Origin: Mesorhizobium loti
GTDB lineage: Bacteria > Pseudomonadota > Alphaproteobacteria > Rhizobiales > Rhizobiaceae
Length of the DNA stretch: 64,000 bases
Assembly (NCBI RefSeq): GCF_002858745.1
Contig: NZ_PJRO01000018.1
Location: forward strand, 59,583-123,582
Direction of reading: 5' to 3'
Shown here one piece after another: positions 16,608 through 24,907 of this stretch. The position numbers and the translations under genes were made by a program. Below the pieces are notes generated by a model. It was not told where the DNA came from. It ran no database searches and saw only the letters and a program-made list of their open reading frames with translations. The first letter of the stretch is position 1; every line of letters begins with the position of its first letter.

Positions 16608-17467
16608 GCCGGTTGCGCGTGGGTGACGGGTCTGGCTGATGCCATGCACCATATGCCGATGAGAACCATCGGCGCCGACAGCACCATGCCCATGGTAAGC
16701 CAGCCGCCGAAGAGGTAACCGAGTTGCTGGTCCGGTTCACGGAAGAATTCCACGAAGATGCGCGAGAGACCGTATCCGGCAACGAAGGCGCCGGAGACGA
16801 AGCGAGGCGTCATCAGCTTCAGCCGCGAATGGGTGAGGAAGCGCAGCACCAGGAAGAGCACGAGGCCTTCAAGCAGCGCTTCATAGATCTGGCTGGGATG
16901 GCGGGCGAAAGGGCCGCCATTGGGGAATTCGACCGCCCAGGGCACGGTTGTGAGCCGCCCCCAAAGCTCGGAGTTGATGAAGTTGGCAAGGCGGCCGAGT
17001 CCAAGGCCGACCGGGACGCCCGCTGCCACCACGTCGAACAATGACCAAACATGGATGCCGCGCGAGCGGGCGAAGAAATACATCGCCAGGATCGTGCCGG
17101 TAATGCCGCCATGGAAGGACATGCCGCCATCCTGGAGGTAGAAGATCTCGATCGGATTGTTGAAGTAGCGCGGGAAATTGTAAAAGAGCACGTAACCCAG
17201 CCGCCCCCCAGCGACGATGCCGACGGCGGCCCAGATGACGAAGTCGTCGACGTCGATGGGCTTCATCGGCAGTCTGCCGTCCGGCCACAACCGTGTGTTG
17301 GTGACGAGGCGCTTGGCGTACCACCAGGCAAACAGGATGCCGACGACATAGGCGACGCCGTACCAATGCACTTTCAGGGGTCCGTAGCCGAAGAACGGGC
17401 CAATCTGGAAGATGACCGGATCGATGTTCGGAAAGGAAAGTGCGGCAAGCGGCAGCAGGTCGCTCAT
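16604..17467 (-). CDS. lgt: Prolipoprotein diacylglyceryl transferase
   Basis: Inner-membrane enzyme that transfers diacylglycerol from phosphatidylglycerol to the lipobox cysteine. The 287-residue, seven-helix protein has the Lgt landmarks HWYGVAYVVG, GGRLGYVLFYN, MSFHGGITG with the essential His, and the Lgt signature GLGLGRLANFINSELWG, then ARHPSQIYEALLEG. In-frame codons continue upstream, but GGGAG five bases before the ATG at 17467 fixes MSDLLPLA as the start. It heads a minus-strand run and is divergent from ubiK. Confidence 0.96.
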   Translation of the reverse strand: MSDLLPLAALSFPNIDPVIFQIGPFFGYGPLKVHWYGVAYVVGILFAWWYAKRLVTNTRLWPDGRLPMKPIDVDDFVIWAAVGIVAGGRLGYVLFYNFPRYFNNPIEIFYLQDGGMSFHGGITGTILAMYFFARSRGIHVWSLFDVVAAGVPVGLGLGRLANFINSELWGRLTTVPWAVEFPNGGPFARHPSQIYEALLEGLVLFLVLRFLTHSRLKLMTPRFVSGAFVAGYGLSRIFVEFFREPDQQLGYLFGGWLTMGMVLSAPMVLIGIWCMASARPVTHAQPA

Positions 17468-17594
17468 GAAATCTCCCATGCGGGTCGCGTTCGGGCGCGG
17501 ACCATGGGACAGGCTTTTGGCGGGGTCAAGGCAGAGCAACCTTGCATTCTGGCATAGGGCTCATTAGGTCAAATCAGCCAACAGGGGTTTTGCA

Positions 17595-17909
17595 ATGTCG
17601 ACCGGACCGAACCGCATCCTCGATGAATTCGCCAAGCTGGTGACCGATGCGGCGGGAGCCGCCCAGGGCGTACGCCGTGAGATGGAAACCGCATTCCGTG
17701 CGCAAGCCGAGCGGCTGCTGAATTCCATGGAGATCGTGCAGCGCGAGGAGTTCGAGGCGGTACGCGAGATGGCGGCCAAGGCGCGCGAGGAGAACGCCAG
17801 ACTCGCGGCGCGCATCGAAGCACTGGAAGCGCAGCTTGGCGGCTCCGCTGCCCCCAAGGCCGAAAAGCCGACCTCCGCCACCACTGCCAAGCCCCGCGCA
17901 AAAAAATAA
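17595..17909 (+). CDS. ubiK: Ubiquinone biosynthesis accessory factor UbiK (BMFP family)
   Basis: A 104-residue BMFP/YqiC-family protein. It opens with the amphipathic helix NRILDEFAKLVTDAAGAAQG, then a long trimeric coiled coil (about 25-85, rich in Glu/Ala/Arg: REEFEAVREMAAKAREEN and ARIEALEAQLGG), and ends in a basic Ala/Pro/Lys tail. UbiK supports the hydroxylation steps of ubiquinone synthesis with the lipid-binding UbiJ. It is divergent from lgt, an arrangement common in this order. Confidence 0.87.
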   Translation: MSTGPNRILDEFAKLVTDAAGAAQGVRREMETAFRAQAERLLNSMEIVQREEFEAVREMAAKAREENARLAARIEALEAQLGGSAAPKAEKPTSATTAKPRAKK

Positions 17910-18229
17910 TTCGTTAAATCTTTCCACAACCCGCCGTCTGAAAAAGCGCTTTGTCGTGAATCGCTTAACGGAGACGTGTGACTCTTTGTGACTCGGCTTT
18001 CCACATGCGAATGGCCCGCCCCAAAAAATTGGGCTGGTCACGCGACTCCCGATCAATAGACTGAATTTGCTGCATGATTCGGAACGGGTCATGCGCCGGG
18101 CGGTGGGGTCCGGTCATGGGTTGTTGCGTCGAGCAGTCCAGGCCGTCCGAGTTCTAGAACAATTGTTCGTTGTGCGTGCCTCCCCCGCGGAGCGTGCGGT
18201 GGCGCTCCCAGAACGACAGGAAGCATTCC
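17910..18229. promoter_or_regulatory. Gene-free region with a cluster of five GANTC sites
   Basis: No coding potential is evident in these 320 bases. GAATC at 17958, GACTC at 17980, 17990 and 18044, and GATTC at 18076 put five CcrM methylation sites within 123 bases; about 0.5 would be expected by chance. Two of them lie in a direct repeat of TGTGACTC. A short CCCAA-AAAA-TTGGG hairpin lies near 18022-18034. The region precedes the YbjN-domain gene and may be its methylation-sensitive promoter. Confidence 0.5.
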
Positions 18230-18730
18230 ATGGAACTTCTCGAACTCGAATTCTCCCGCGAGATCCATCCGGTCGATGTGATCGAGCAGGTGGCGCACAA
18301 CAATGACTGGTCGTTCGAGCGAGCCGGCGACGATGAGATTTCGATCTCGGTGACCGGAACCTGGACCGATTATCACGTATCCTTTTCCTGGATGGAGGAT
18401 TTCGAAGCGCTCCACCTGGCCTGTGCCTTCGACATCAAGGTTCCCGAGAACCGCACGCTGGAGGTGATGCGGCTGTTGTCGCTGATCAACGAGCAGATGT
18501 TGTTCGGCCATTTCGACCTGTGGGAGCAGGAAGGCGCGATCATGTTCCGCCAGTCGCTGCTGCTCGCCGGCGGCGTGGAGCCATCGAGCCAGCAGGTTGA
18601 AGTGTTGCTTTCCTCGGCGCTGGAGGCATGCGAATGCTATTTCCAGGCGTTCCAGTTCGTCGTCTGGTCGGGCACTTCGGCCAAGGACGCGCTGTCGAGT
18701 GTGCTGTTTGAAACCTATGGCAATGCCTGA
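18230..18730 (+). CDS. YbjN-domain protein
   Basis: A 166-residue acidic cytoplasmic protein of the YbjN superfamily (type III secretion chaperone-like fold). Typical parts are MELLELEFSREIHPVDVIEQ, TWTDYHVSFSWMEDFEALHLACAFD and LINEQMLFGHFDLWEQEGAIMFR, the latter two given as key segments. The start at 18230 follows AGGAAG at good spacing; the longer frame upstream runs through the GANTC region. Function is poorly known; homologues are linked to stress and chaperone-like roles. csaA follows 12 bases later. Confidence 0.85.
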   Translation: MELLELEFSREIHPVDVIEQVAHNNDWSFERAGDDEISISVTGTWTDYHVSFSWMEDFEALHLACAFDIKVPENRTLEVMRLLSLINEQMLFGHFDLWEQEGAIMFRQSLLLAGGVEPSSQQVEVLLSSALEACECYFQAFQFVVWSGTSAKDALSSVLFETYGNA

Positions 18731-18742
18731 TCGCCGAGAAAA

Positions 18743-19102
18743 ATGACTGCCAGTACCGAGCGTAAATCTGAAATCACCTTCGCTGACTTCGACCGTGTCG
18801 ACATCCGTGCCGGCACGATCGTAGAGGCTGAGCCTTTTCCGGAAGCGCGTAAGCCTGCGATCAAGCTGAGGATCGATTTCGGGCCGGAGATCGGTGTGAA
18901 GAAATCATCTGCGCAGATCACCAAATATTATACGCCGGAGAGCGTGGTCGGGCGGCAGGTCTTCGCGGTGGTGAATTTCCCGCCGCGTCAGATCGGCAAG
19001 TTCATGTCCGAGGTGCTGACGCTTGGTTTCCCCGATGCCGACGGCGACGTCGTGCTGGGCGCGATCGAACGCAAGGTGCCGGACGGCGGCCGCCTGTACT
19101 GA
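18743..19102 (+). CDS. csaA: CsaA-type tRNA-binding/chaperone protein
   Basis: A 119-residue single OB-fold (Trbp111/EMAPII-like) protein. Motifs include FDRVDIRAGTIVEAEPFPEARKP, FGPEIGVKKSSAQIT, GRQVFAVVNFPPRQIG and SEVLTLGFPD, all characteristic of CsaA, described as a chaperone in B. subtilis and binding tRNA in related proteins. It begins 12 bases after the YbjN gene and is likely cotranscribed. A palindromic repeat element lies immediately downstream and may act as the transcript end. Confidence 0.92.
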   Translation: MTASTERKSEITFADFDRVDIRAGTIVEAEPFPEARKPAIKLRIDFGPEIGVKKSSAQITKYYTPESVVGRQVFAVVNFPPRQIGKFMSEVLTLGFPDADGDVVLGAIERKVPDGGRLY

Positions 19103-19108
19103 CCGCCT

Positions 19109-19213
19109 AGCGCATCGGCCCGAAAATCGGAATCGATTTTCGGAAAGCACGATGCGTAGATTCAAAGTGTTAGAGCGTCCTTTGCGCGTCCGAAGGGACG
19201 CGCGGCGCTCTAA
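19109..19213. repeat. RIME-like element: two nested palindromes
   Basis: First palindrome: CCGAAAATCG / CGATTTTCGG around GAAT, with outer GCATCG / CGATGC. Second palindrome: outer TTAGAGCG / CGCTCTAA enclosing a perfect GCGCGTCC-GAAG-GGACGCGC hairpin. It sits between the convergent csaA and glycosyltransferase genes, so it may serve both as a transcript end. Related but diverged copies occur at 10589, 36352 and 54294. Confidence 0.75.
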
Positions 19214-19220
19214 TGCCTGA

Positions 19221-20243
19221 TCAGGCCGCGAGTTTCTTGCGTCTCCCGAGCGCCTCGTTCACAGTCTCCATGAACATGTCGGCGCAGGCTTTCCAAGTGT
19301 AGCGCATGGCGCGTTCACGCGCCTCGGCCCGGCTGACGGTCAGGGCATCAAGGCAGGCCTGGCGCAGATCATCCGAGACCTTGCCGCCGATGCCGTCGCC
19401 AACGATGTCGATCGGTCCCGTCACCGGATAGGCTGCAACCGGCGTTCCGCCGGCCAGTGCCTCGATGATGACGTTGCCGAAGGTATCGGTGCGGCTGGGA
19501 AACACAAAAACGTCGGCGGAGGCGTAGAGTTCGGCGAGTTCTCCGCTGGGACGATGGCCTAGGAAATGCGCGTTGGGATAGCGCGCCGTCAGCTTGGCGC
19601 GTTCTGGCCCATCGCCGACAATAACCTTGCTGCCGGGCAAATCGAGATCGAGGAAAGCCGGCAGGTTCTTTTCGATGGCGACGCGGCCGACCGACAGGAA
19701 GATCGGGCGCGGGAAGGGCAGGTCGCCGCGTTTGTCGGGGCGGAAATGCTCGATATCGACGCCGCGTGTCCAGGGCTTCAGCTTGTTGAAGCCGCGCGAG
19801 GCAAGATCGTCAGCCAGGGACTGGGTGGCAACCAGTGTGCCTTGGCCGGAATTGTGGAAATCGCGCAGCCAGTTGTAGGCCCAGCTTTCCGGTACGGGCA
19901 GGCGGGCGCTGAGATATTCCGGAAAGCGCGTGTGGTAGCTGGTGGTGAAGGGGCGGCCATGTGCCCGGCAATAGCGCCTCGCCATGATGCCGAGCGGGCC
20001 TTCGGTGACGAGGTGGATGTGATCGGCGTTCGAATCCGCAATCAGCCGGGCGACATGACGCGGTGTGGTCAACGCAAGCCGGATGTCAGGGTAGGTCGGC
20101 AAGGGCAAGGTGCGAAAGGTGTTCGGCGTCAGGAACTGTGTTTCGACACCTTGCGCCTTCAGGGTTTCGGACAGCCGCTCCAGCGTGTGGACAACACCGT
20201 TAACCTGCGGGCGCCAGGCGTCAGTGACCATCAGGATGCGCAT
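19221..20243 (-). CDS. GT4-family glycosyltransferase (MgtA/SqdX-like)
   Basis: A 340-residue GT-B retaining glycosyltransferase. The N-terminal MRILMVTDAWRPQVNGVV and TSYHTRFPEYLSARLP are typical of the alphaproteobacterial MgtA / SqdX / PimB-like group, which glycosylates diacylglycerol or phosphatidylinositol-type lipids. The C-terminal donor domain has LSVGRVAIEKNL, VGDGPERAKL and the EX7E region FPSRTDTFGNVIIEALAGG. The start at 20243 begins at the first beta-strand; upstream in-frame codons are atypical. The acceptor is not known. Confidence 0.87.
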   Translation of the reverse strand: MRILMVTDAWRPQVNGVVHTLERLSETLKAQGVETQFLTPNTFRTLPLPTYPDIRLALTTPRHVARLIADSNADHIHLVTEGPLGIMARRYCRAHGRPFTTSYHTRFPEYLSARLPVPESWAYNWLRDFHNSGQGTLVATQSLADDLASRGFNKLKPWTRGVDIEHFRPDKRGDLPFPRPIFLSVGRVAIEKNLPAFLDLDLPGSKVIVGDGPERAKLTARYPNAHFLGHRPSGELAELYASADVFVFPSRTDTFGNVIIEALAGGTPVAAYPVTGPIDIVGDGIGGKVSDDLRQACLDALTVSRAEARERAMRYTWKACADMFMETVNEALGRRKKLAA

Positions 20244-20464
20244 GGGACCTCGCCGCAATGCCGCTGGGGTTTGTTCGCACGTGACCGGAAGGGAAGGCGA
20301 CACAGCGGCCATTCCTCGCGCCAGTCCGGCCTGGCAGGCAGGACGCCGGGATCCAGGCGCCAGATCGAATCATGGACAATCGCGCGCTTCATGGCCGCTC
20401 TTGACCATGTTTTCATGACGTGGCGATGAATTCGAGCCGGGTGGCTGCTCGAGGCTCCAGGGGG

Positions 20465-21874
20465 TTAGGACGGCACTCTGATGATCGCGCGCAAACCACC
20501 GAGCGGGCTATCCTCGAGAGTTATGTCGCCACCATGGGTACGGGCGATGTCGCGTGCAATGGAAAGGCCGAGACCGGTGCCGCTCGCATCGAGGTTGCGT
20601 GCTTCGTCCAACCGCACGAAAGGCTTGAAGACTTCCTCGCGCTTGTCCGCCGGGATGCCTGGACCATCATCGTCGATCGTCACCACCAGCGAGCCGCGGC
20701 TGTTGACGGCTTTGATCTCGACCGTCTTGCCGTAACGAAAGGCATTGCCGGCGACATTCGACAGCAGACGTTCGAAGGCGTTCGGTCGCACATGCACAAG
20801 CTTGGGTCCGCTGACAGTGGTGGTCAGCTTGCGTTTGCGTAGCGCTGCTTCGTCGCGCAGTTTCTGGAAATAGGTTTCGAGGTCGAAATAGCCCTGGTCC
20901 TCGGAAGCTTCGCCACGCGCGAAGGCCAGGTAACCTTCGAGCATGGACTGCATGTCCTGGATGTCCTGGTTGAGCGCCTCGGTATCGGTGCGCTTGCCGC
21001 CGATCAGCGCCAATTGCAGCTTGAAGCGGGTGAGCACGGTGCGCAGGTCATGGCTGACGCCGGTCAGCATTGCCGTGCGCTGCTCCATCTGACGTTCGAT
21101 TCGCTCGCGCATCTGGATGAAGGCAAAGCCGGCGCGCCGCACTTCCTCGGCGCCGCGCGGCCGGAAATCGCGCGGCATCGGCCGGCCCTTGCCGAAACTC
21201 TCGGCGGCTTCGGTGAGTGCCAGGATCGGACGGATCTGGTTGCGCAGGAAGGGGATGGCGATCAGAAGAAGCACCAGCGAGGCGCCGACCATCCAGATCA
21301 GGAAGACGATGGTGTTGGAGGCATAAGCCTGGCTGCGGCGCACGAAGACGCGCAACACCTTGTCCTCGAGCTGGATGCGCACCTCGATGACGTTGGAATT
21401 GCCGACCGTGTCGATCCAGAAGGGACGGTTGATCTGACGGGTGATCTCGGCTGGAAGCACGTCGTCCAGGATGGAAAAGAAAGGTCTCGGTCCTGGCGGC
21501 GGTAGCGGATCGGGTGGCAGCAGGTCTACCTTCAGCTGCATCCGGTCCTGCGCCATGCGGATGATGTTGGCGTAGTCGGTCTCGCGCGGATAGGTCTCCA
21601 TCAGGTCGACGACGGCTGCGATATCGCGCACCACCGCTTGTGACAGCCGCTGCGTCATCTGCTGCCAGTGCCGCTCGAGGAAGACATAGGCGACAACTGA
21701 CTGCAGAAGGATCATCGGCGCGATGACGATGATGAGCGAGCGGGCGTAGAGCCGCTTCGGCATATAGAAGGAGACGAGGCGCCAGAACCTGCGCCAGCCG
21801 CGCGGCAACGCTCCCAACGTGCGCGTGATGCGTCCGTCTTGCGGTTGCGGTCTCTGCAATTCCGAAGTCGCCAT
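20465..21874 (-). CDS. Sensor histidine kinase (EnvZ-like)
   Basis: A 469-residue membrane sensor. Two transmembrane segments (about 44-66 and 187-209) bracket a periplasmic domain of about 120 residues with a proline run (PPDPLPPPGPRP). A HAMP domain follows, then the phosphorylatable H275 in VSHDLRTVLTRF. The ATPase domain has N (LSNVAGNAFRYG), G1 (IDDDGPGIP), F and G2 (SGTGLGLSIA) boxes. It lies 46 bases after the petR-like regulator, so it is the probable partner. Sensed signal unknown. Confidence 0.94.
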   Translation of the reverse strand: MATSELQRPQPQDGRITRTLGALPRGWRRFWRLVSFYMPKRLYARSLIIVIAPMILLQSVVAYVFLERHWQQMTQRLSQAVVRDIAAVVDLMETYPRETDYANIIRMAQDRMQLKVDLLPPDPLPPPGPRPFFSILDDVLPAEITRQINRPFWIDTVGNSNVIEVRIQLEDKVLRVFVRRSQAYASNTIVFLIWMVGASLVLLLIAIPFLRNQIRPILALTEAAESFGKGRPMPRDFRPRGAEEVRRAGFAFIQMRERIERQMEQRTAMLTGVSHDLRTVLTRFKLQLALIGGKRTDTEALNQDIQDMQSMLEGYLAFARGEASEDQGYFDLETYFQKLRDEAALRKRKLTTTVSGPKLVHVRPNAFERLLSNVAGNAFRYGKTVEIKAVNSRGSLVVTIDDDGPGIPADKREEVFKPFVRLDEARNLDASGTGLGLSIARDIARTHGGDITLEDSPLGGLRAIIRVPS

Positions 21875-21920
21875 TCACCTACCGGTTTGCAATGCTGCCG
21901 CTCAGCGGCAGTATCGCATT

Positions 21921-22643
21921 CTATTCCACGCTCAACCGATACCCAATACCGCGCACTGTCTGCAGCCAGACGGGATTGGCCGGATCGCGCTCGATCTTGC
22001 GGCGCAGACGGTTGATCTGGACGTCGATGGTGCGCTCGCCAACCTCCGAATCGTCGCCGACCAGTTCATGGCGCGGGATCGTCTCGCCGGCGCGGGCGGC
22101 GAAGATCGCCAGGATTTCCTGTTCGCGGTCGGTCAGCTTCAAGGCCTCGCCGCCTTTCTTCAATTCACGCTTGGCGATCTGGAAGGTGTAGGGGCCGAAC
22201 ACCAACTGCTCGACCTTCGGCGTGGTGGCGGGACCACCGCGGCGCAGGATGTTGTTGATACGCAGGATGAGTTCGCGCGGATCGAACGGCTTCGGCAGGT
22301 AGTCGTCGGCTCCGGCTTCAAGTCCGCTGATACGGTTGTCGGTCTCCGAGAGCGCCGTCAGCATCAGAATGGGTACATTCTTGTCGGTGCGGAGCGAGCG
22401 GGTCAGGTCGACGCCGCTTTCGCCGGGCATCATGATGTCGAGCACCAGGAGGTCGAAGTCGAGACCGATCAACTTGCGTCTCGCTTCGTCGGCATTGCCG
22501 GCCACGGTGATGCGAAAGCCATTCTCGGTCAGGTATTGTTTCAGCAGGTTGCGGATGCGCGTGTCATCGTCGACCACCAGGAGATGCGGCGCATCGTCGT
22601 CCGGAGCGGGCGGCCTGTCGGTCCTCTCAATGTTCTCCATCAT
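21921..22643 (-). CDS. petR: OmpR-family response regulator (PetR-like)
   Basis: A 240-residue response regulator with an N-terminal receiver (LLVVDDDTRI, phospho-acceptor D69 in LLVLDIMMPGESG, switch Thr in MLTALSE, Lys in PKPFDP) and a C-terminal winged helix (LTDREQEILAIFAARAG ... RTIDVQINRLRRKIE). Position directly after a MarR-type gene matches the petP-petR pair first described in Rhodobacter capsulatus, where both are needed for photosynthetic and respiratory growth. The preferred ATG at 22643 follows GGGG and lies inside the 3' end of petP. Confidence 0.9.
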   Translation of the reverse strand: MMENIERTDRPPAPDDDAPHLLVVDDDTRIRNLLKQYLTENGFRITVAGNADEARRKLIGLDFDLLVLDIMMPGESGVDLTRSLRTDKNVPILMLTALSETDNRISGLEAGADDYLPKPFDPRELILRINNILRRGGPATTPKVEQLVFGPYTFQIAKRELKKGGEALKLTDREQEILAIFAARAGETIPRHELVGDDSEVGERTIDVQINRLRRKIERDPANPVWLQTVRGIGYRLSVE

Positions 22644-23172
22644 CGTCCCCTGATCGTTTCTGGGTAGGATTCGCGGGCAAGATATCAATCTGAGCCCTCA
22701 ATTCCGGGTTGACCATCGCTTTTAAGAACAACTCAATCGAAGCGCGGTTCCCTAAACCGGAATCTCCCAATGCCGTATGGATGCGGCGTGACTGTGGCCG
22801 CGCCAGCGCCAGCGCCAGCGCACGGCCCTTTTCGGTTGGGTAGAGTTCGCGCTGGCGGCGGTCGCGCGGACCTGGAAGCTGCACAATATGATCGGTGTCG
22901 ATGAGCTGCTTGAGCACACGCGCAAGCGACTGCTTGGTAATCTTGAGTACATCCAGCAGTTCCGCAACGGTCAGGCCTGGCCTGCGGTTGACGAAGTGCA
23001 GCACACGGTGATGTGCACGGCCGAAGCCGTAGTCAGCCAGGATTTCATCCGGATCCGAGGTGAAATCGCGATAGGCGAAGAAGAACAGCTCGATGATGCT
23101 GAAATCAATGCCGTCCTGTTCGCCTACCGGCGTTTTGATCGGGGTTCCTCGAACGGTCTTGCGGTCAGCCAT
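22627..23172 (-). CDS. petP: MarR-family transcriptional regulator (PetP-like)
   Basis: A 181-residue winged-helix regulator. Core MarR sequence is FGRAHHRVLHFVNRRPGLTVAELLDVL, KITKQSLARVLKQLID and the wing GPRDRRQRELYPTEKG, listed here as separate segments. It overlaps the petR-like start by 17 bases, the petPR order, which suggests coupled translation. An upstream frame would give 35 more residues, but MADRKTVRG at 23172 is the family start. A strong inverted repeat begins 20 bases upstream and could be its operator. Confidence 0.88.
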   Translation of the reverse strand: MADRKTVRGTPIKTPVGEQDGIDFSIIELFFFAYRDFTSDPDEILADYGFGRAHHRVLHFVNRRPGLTVAELLDVLKITKQSLARVLKQLIDTDHIVQLPGPRDRRQRELYPTEKGRALALALARPQSRRIHTALGDSGLGNRASIELFLKAMVNPELRAQIDILPANPTQKRSGDDDGEH

Positions 23173-23192
23173 GATGGTCCTGAGTCTAGTCA

Positions 23193-23239
23193 AAAAATAT
23201 GTCAGTATTGTTGACGTATTTTTCGGGCAGTGGTAATTT
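23193..23239 (+). promoter_or_regulatory. 12-bp inverted repeat overlapping a sigma70-like promoter facing ilvE
   Basis: AAAAATATGTCA (23193-23204) and TGACGTATTTTT (23212-23223) form a dyad with one mismatch and a 7-base spacer. The right arm overlaps a -35 box TTGACG (23211-23216), followed after exactly 17 bases by TAATTT (23234-23239) reading toward ilvE. A MarR dimer bound here would block that promoter and could autoregulate petP. The promoter and dyad are seen; the binding protein is inferred. Confidence 0.6.
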
Positions 23240-23415
23240 TCGATAAGCTTTAGGGCTGATTGCGCACGAAAAGGCAAGGCTGCAACGCCTTCCGGAACTT
23301 TTCAGCGGCGTGCATCCGAGCCTGCGCAAGCATCGCGCAGGTCGCCCTCAAGCCGAATCGACAGCAACGCAACGTGACAACGCTGCGCGGGCCTGCCTGC
23401 GCACGGGAGGACTCC

Positions 23416-24309
23416 ATGACGACTGTTCCCTTCGACCAATTGGATGGTTTCATCTGGATGAACGGCCAGTTCATCAGATGGGCCGACGCGAAAGTTCATG
23501 TACTGACCCACAGCCTGCATTATGGCGGCGCCGTTTTCGAAGGCGAACGCGCTTATGGCGGCGAGATCTTCAAGCTGACCGAACACAGCGAACGGTTGCA
23601 TGAATCGGCGCGTATCCTCGGCTACACCATTCCCTATTCGGTGGCCGAAATCGACGAGGCCTGCCGCTCGCTCCTGAAGATGCAGGGCTTCCAGGACGCC
23701 TATGTGAGGCCGATTGCCTGGCGTGGCAGCGAGCAGACGTCGGTCGGCGCGCAGAACAACCGCATTCACTGTGCGATCGCCATCTGGCAGTGGCCGAGCT
23801 ACTTCGACCCGGAACTGAAGATGAGAGGTTTGAGGCTGGATTGGGCCGAATACCGGCGGCCGGACCCGCGCACCGCGCCGTCGAAATCGAAGGCATCCGG
23901 TCTCTATATGATCTGTACCATGTCGAAGCATCTCGCCGAGGCGAAAGGCTACGCGGATGCGCTGATGCTCGACTGGCGCGGGCGGGTGGCGGAGGCGACC
24001 GGTGCCAATGTGTTCTTCGTCAAGGACGGCAAGCTGCACACGCCGACCGCCGATTGCTTCCTTGATGGCATCACCCGGCGCACAGTCATGGGACTGGCCC
24101 AGGAGCGCGGGATCGAGGTCGTCGAGCGCACCATCTTGCCGGAAGAGCTGGCGGATTTCGATGAGTGTTTCCTGACGGGTTCAGCGGCGGAGGTCACGCC
24201 AATCAGCGAGGTCGGCCAATACCGATTCGCGGTTGGAGCGGTTAGCAGAACGCTTGTTCGGGCCTATGCGGATGTGGTGTTGCCCAGAAAAGTGGTTGCT
24301 GCAGTGTAA
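23416..24309 (+). CDS. ilvE: Branched-chain amino-acid aminotransferase
   Basis: PLP class IV transaminase for the last step of Leu/Ile/Val synthesis. The 297-residue protein has the family N-terminus WMNGQFIRWADAKVHVLTHSLHYG, the catalytic lysine most likely K159 in SKASGLY, and the PLP-phosphate region VAEATGANVFFV and LTGSAAEVTPI. The start is fixed by GGGAGG ahead of ATG 23416; an upstream TTG-initiated frame lacks support. Divergent from petP behind a dyad-bearing promoter. A weak hairpin followed by T6 (24330-24356) lies downstream. Confidence 0.94.
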   Translation: MTTVPFDQLDGFIWMNGQFIRWADAKVHVLTHSLHYGGAVFEGERAYGGEIFKLTEHSERLHESARILGYTIPYSVAEIDEACRSLLKMQGFQDAYVRPIAWRGSEQTSVGAQNNRIHCAIAIWQWPSYFDPELKMRGLRLDWAEYRRPDPRTAPSKSKASGLYMICTMSKHLAEAKGYADALMLDWRGRVAEATGANVFFVKDGKLHTPTADCFLDGITRRTVMGLAQERGIEVVERTILPEELADFDECFLTGSAAEVTPISEVGQYRFAVGAVSRTLVRAYADVVLPRKVVAAV

Positions 24310-24329
24310 GAAAAATCGGCGATTTATGG

Positions 24330-24356
24330 GCAAAAAGCAGTTTTGCGCTGGTTTTT
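24330..24356 (+). terminator. Weak terminator after ilvE
   Basis: GCAAAA (24330-24335) and TTTTGC (24341-24346) can pair across AGCAG; a TTTTTT run follows six bases later. The stem is short and AT-rich, so strength is doubtful. Confidence 0.4.
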
Positions 24357-24453
24357 TGTACGCGCTTTTTTCTGCCATTTGACTTTCAGCAGATTCGCGG
24401 TCTCATCTTTGCGTCTACCTGCGGCGGTAGGCATCCTAAGGAGGGACTACAGA

Positions 24454-24768
24454 ATGGAAACACTTCTTCCGATCATCGTCCAGGTGGTCACCGGTATCAT
24501 CGGCGGTCAGGCGGTGGGTGCGGCGCTGCAGCAGGCGGCAATGTCCCAGCTTCCCAAGCTACTCGGTGGTGCGATTGGCGGCGTCGGTGGCGCAGCTATC
24601 CTCGGCAGCCTGCTCGGCGGCGGTGGAGCGGTTGATCCAGCTGCGGCAACGGCTGCCGTGCAGGGTCTGGGCGGCGCGCTCAATCTCAACAACATCGTTG
24701 GTGGTGCCGGCGGTGGCGCGATCCTGACCGGCATCATTGGCCTGGTCATGAACGCGATGAAAAAATAA
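24454..24768 (+). CDS. Small Gly/Ala-rich hydrophobic protein, unknown function
   Basis: A 104-residue protein I cannot assign. It is almost wholly Gly/Ala/Leu/Ile: METLLPIIVQVVTGIIGG, then LLGGAIGGVGGAAILGSLLGGG, and a second block VGGAGGGAILTGIIGLVMNAM ending KK; these segments resemble glycine-zipper membrane helices. A strong ribosome-binding site (AAGGAGG) about 9 bases before ATG 24454 and a strong terminator after the stop argue that it is real. It may insert in the inner membrane. Confidence 0.7.
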   Translation: METLLPIIVQVVTGIIGGQAVGAALQQAAMSQLPKLLGGAIGGVGGAAILGSLLGGGGAVDPAAATAAVQGLGGALNLNNIVGGAGGGAILTGIIGLVMNAMKK

Positions 24769-24789
24769 GCGCAGCTATTTCGAGTTTGG

Positions 24790-24815
24790 AAATGGGCGGC
24801 TTCGGCCGCCCATTT
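24790..24815 (+). terminator. Rho-independent terminator with UUCG tetraloop
   Basis: AAATGGGCGGC (24790-24800), loop TTCG, then GCCGCCCATTT (24805-24815): an 11-bp perfect stem capped by the very stable UUCG loop, followed by CATTT. It ends the 104-residue protein's transcript. Confidence 0.8.
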
Positions 24816-24907
24816 CATTTACCGAAGCTCGGTCGGCCCGCGCCTCGGCGAACTGGACGCGAACGCGTTCGCCCACTAGTTGAGGGGAACGCGATCAAGG
24901 AGCCATT

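Noticed and set aside
17564..18092. Two minus-strand frames opposite ubiK (146 and 172 codons)
   Set aside because: Ser/Arg/Ala-rich products without signatures; UbiK coiled coil on the plus strand is convincing.
20231..20416. 61-codon minus-strand frame just upstream of the GT4 gene, considered as a remnant of an LpxH-like gene
   Set aside because: No phosphatase motif and no similarity I can support.
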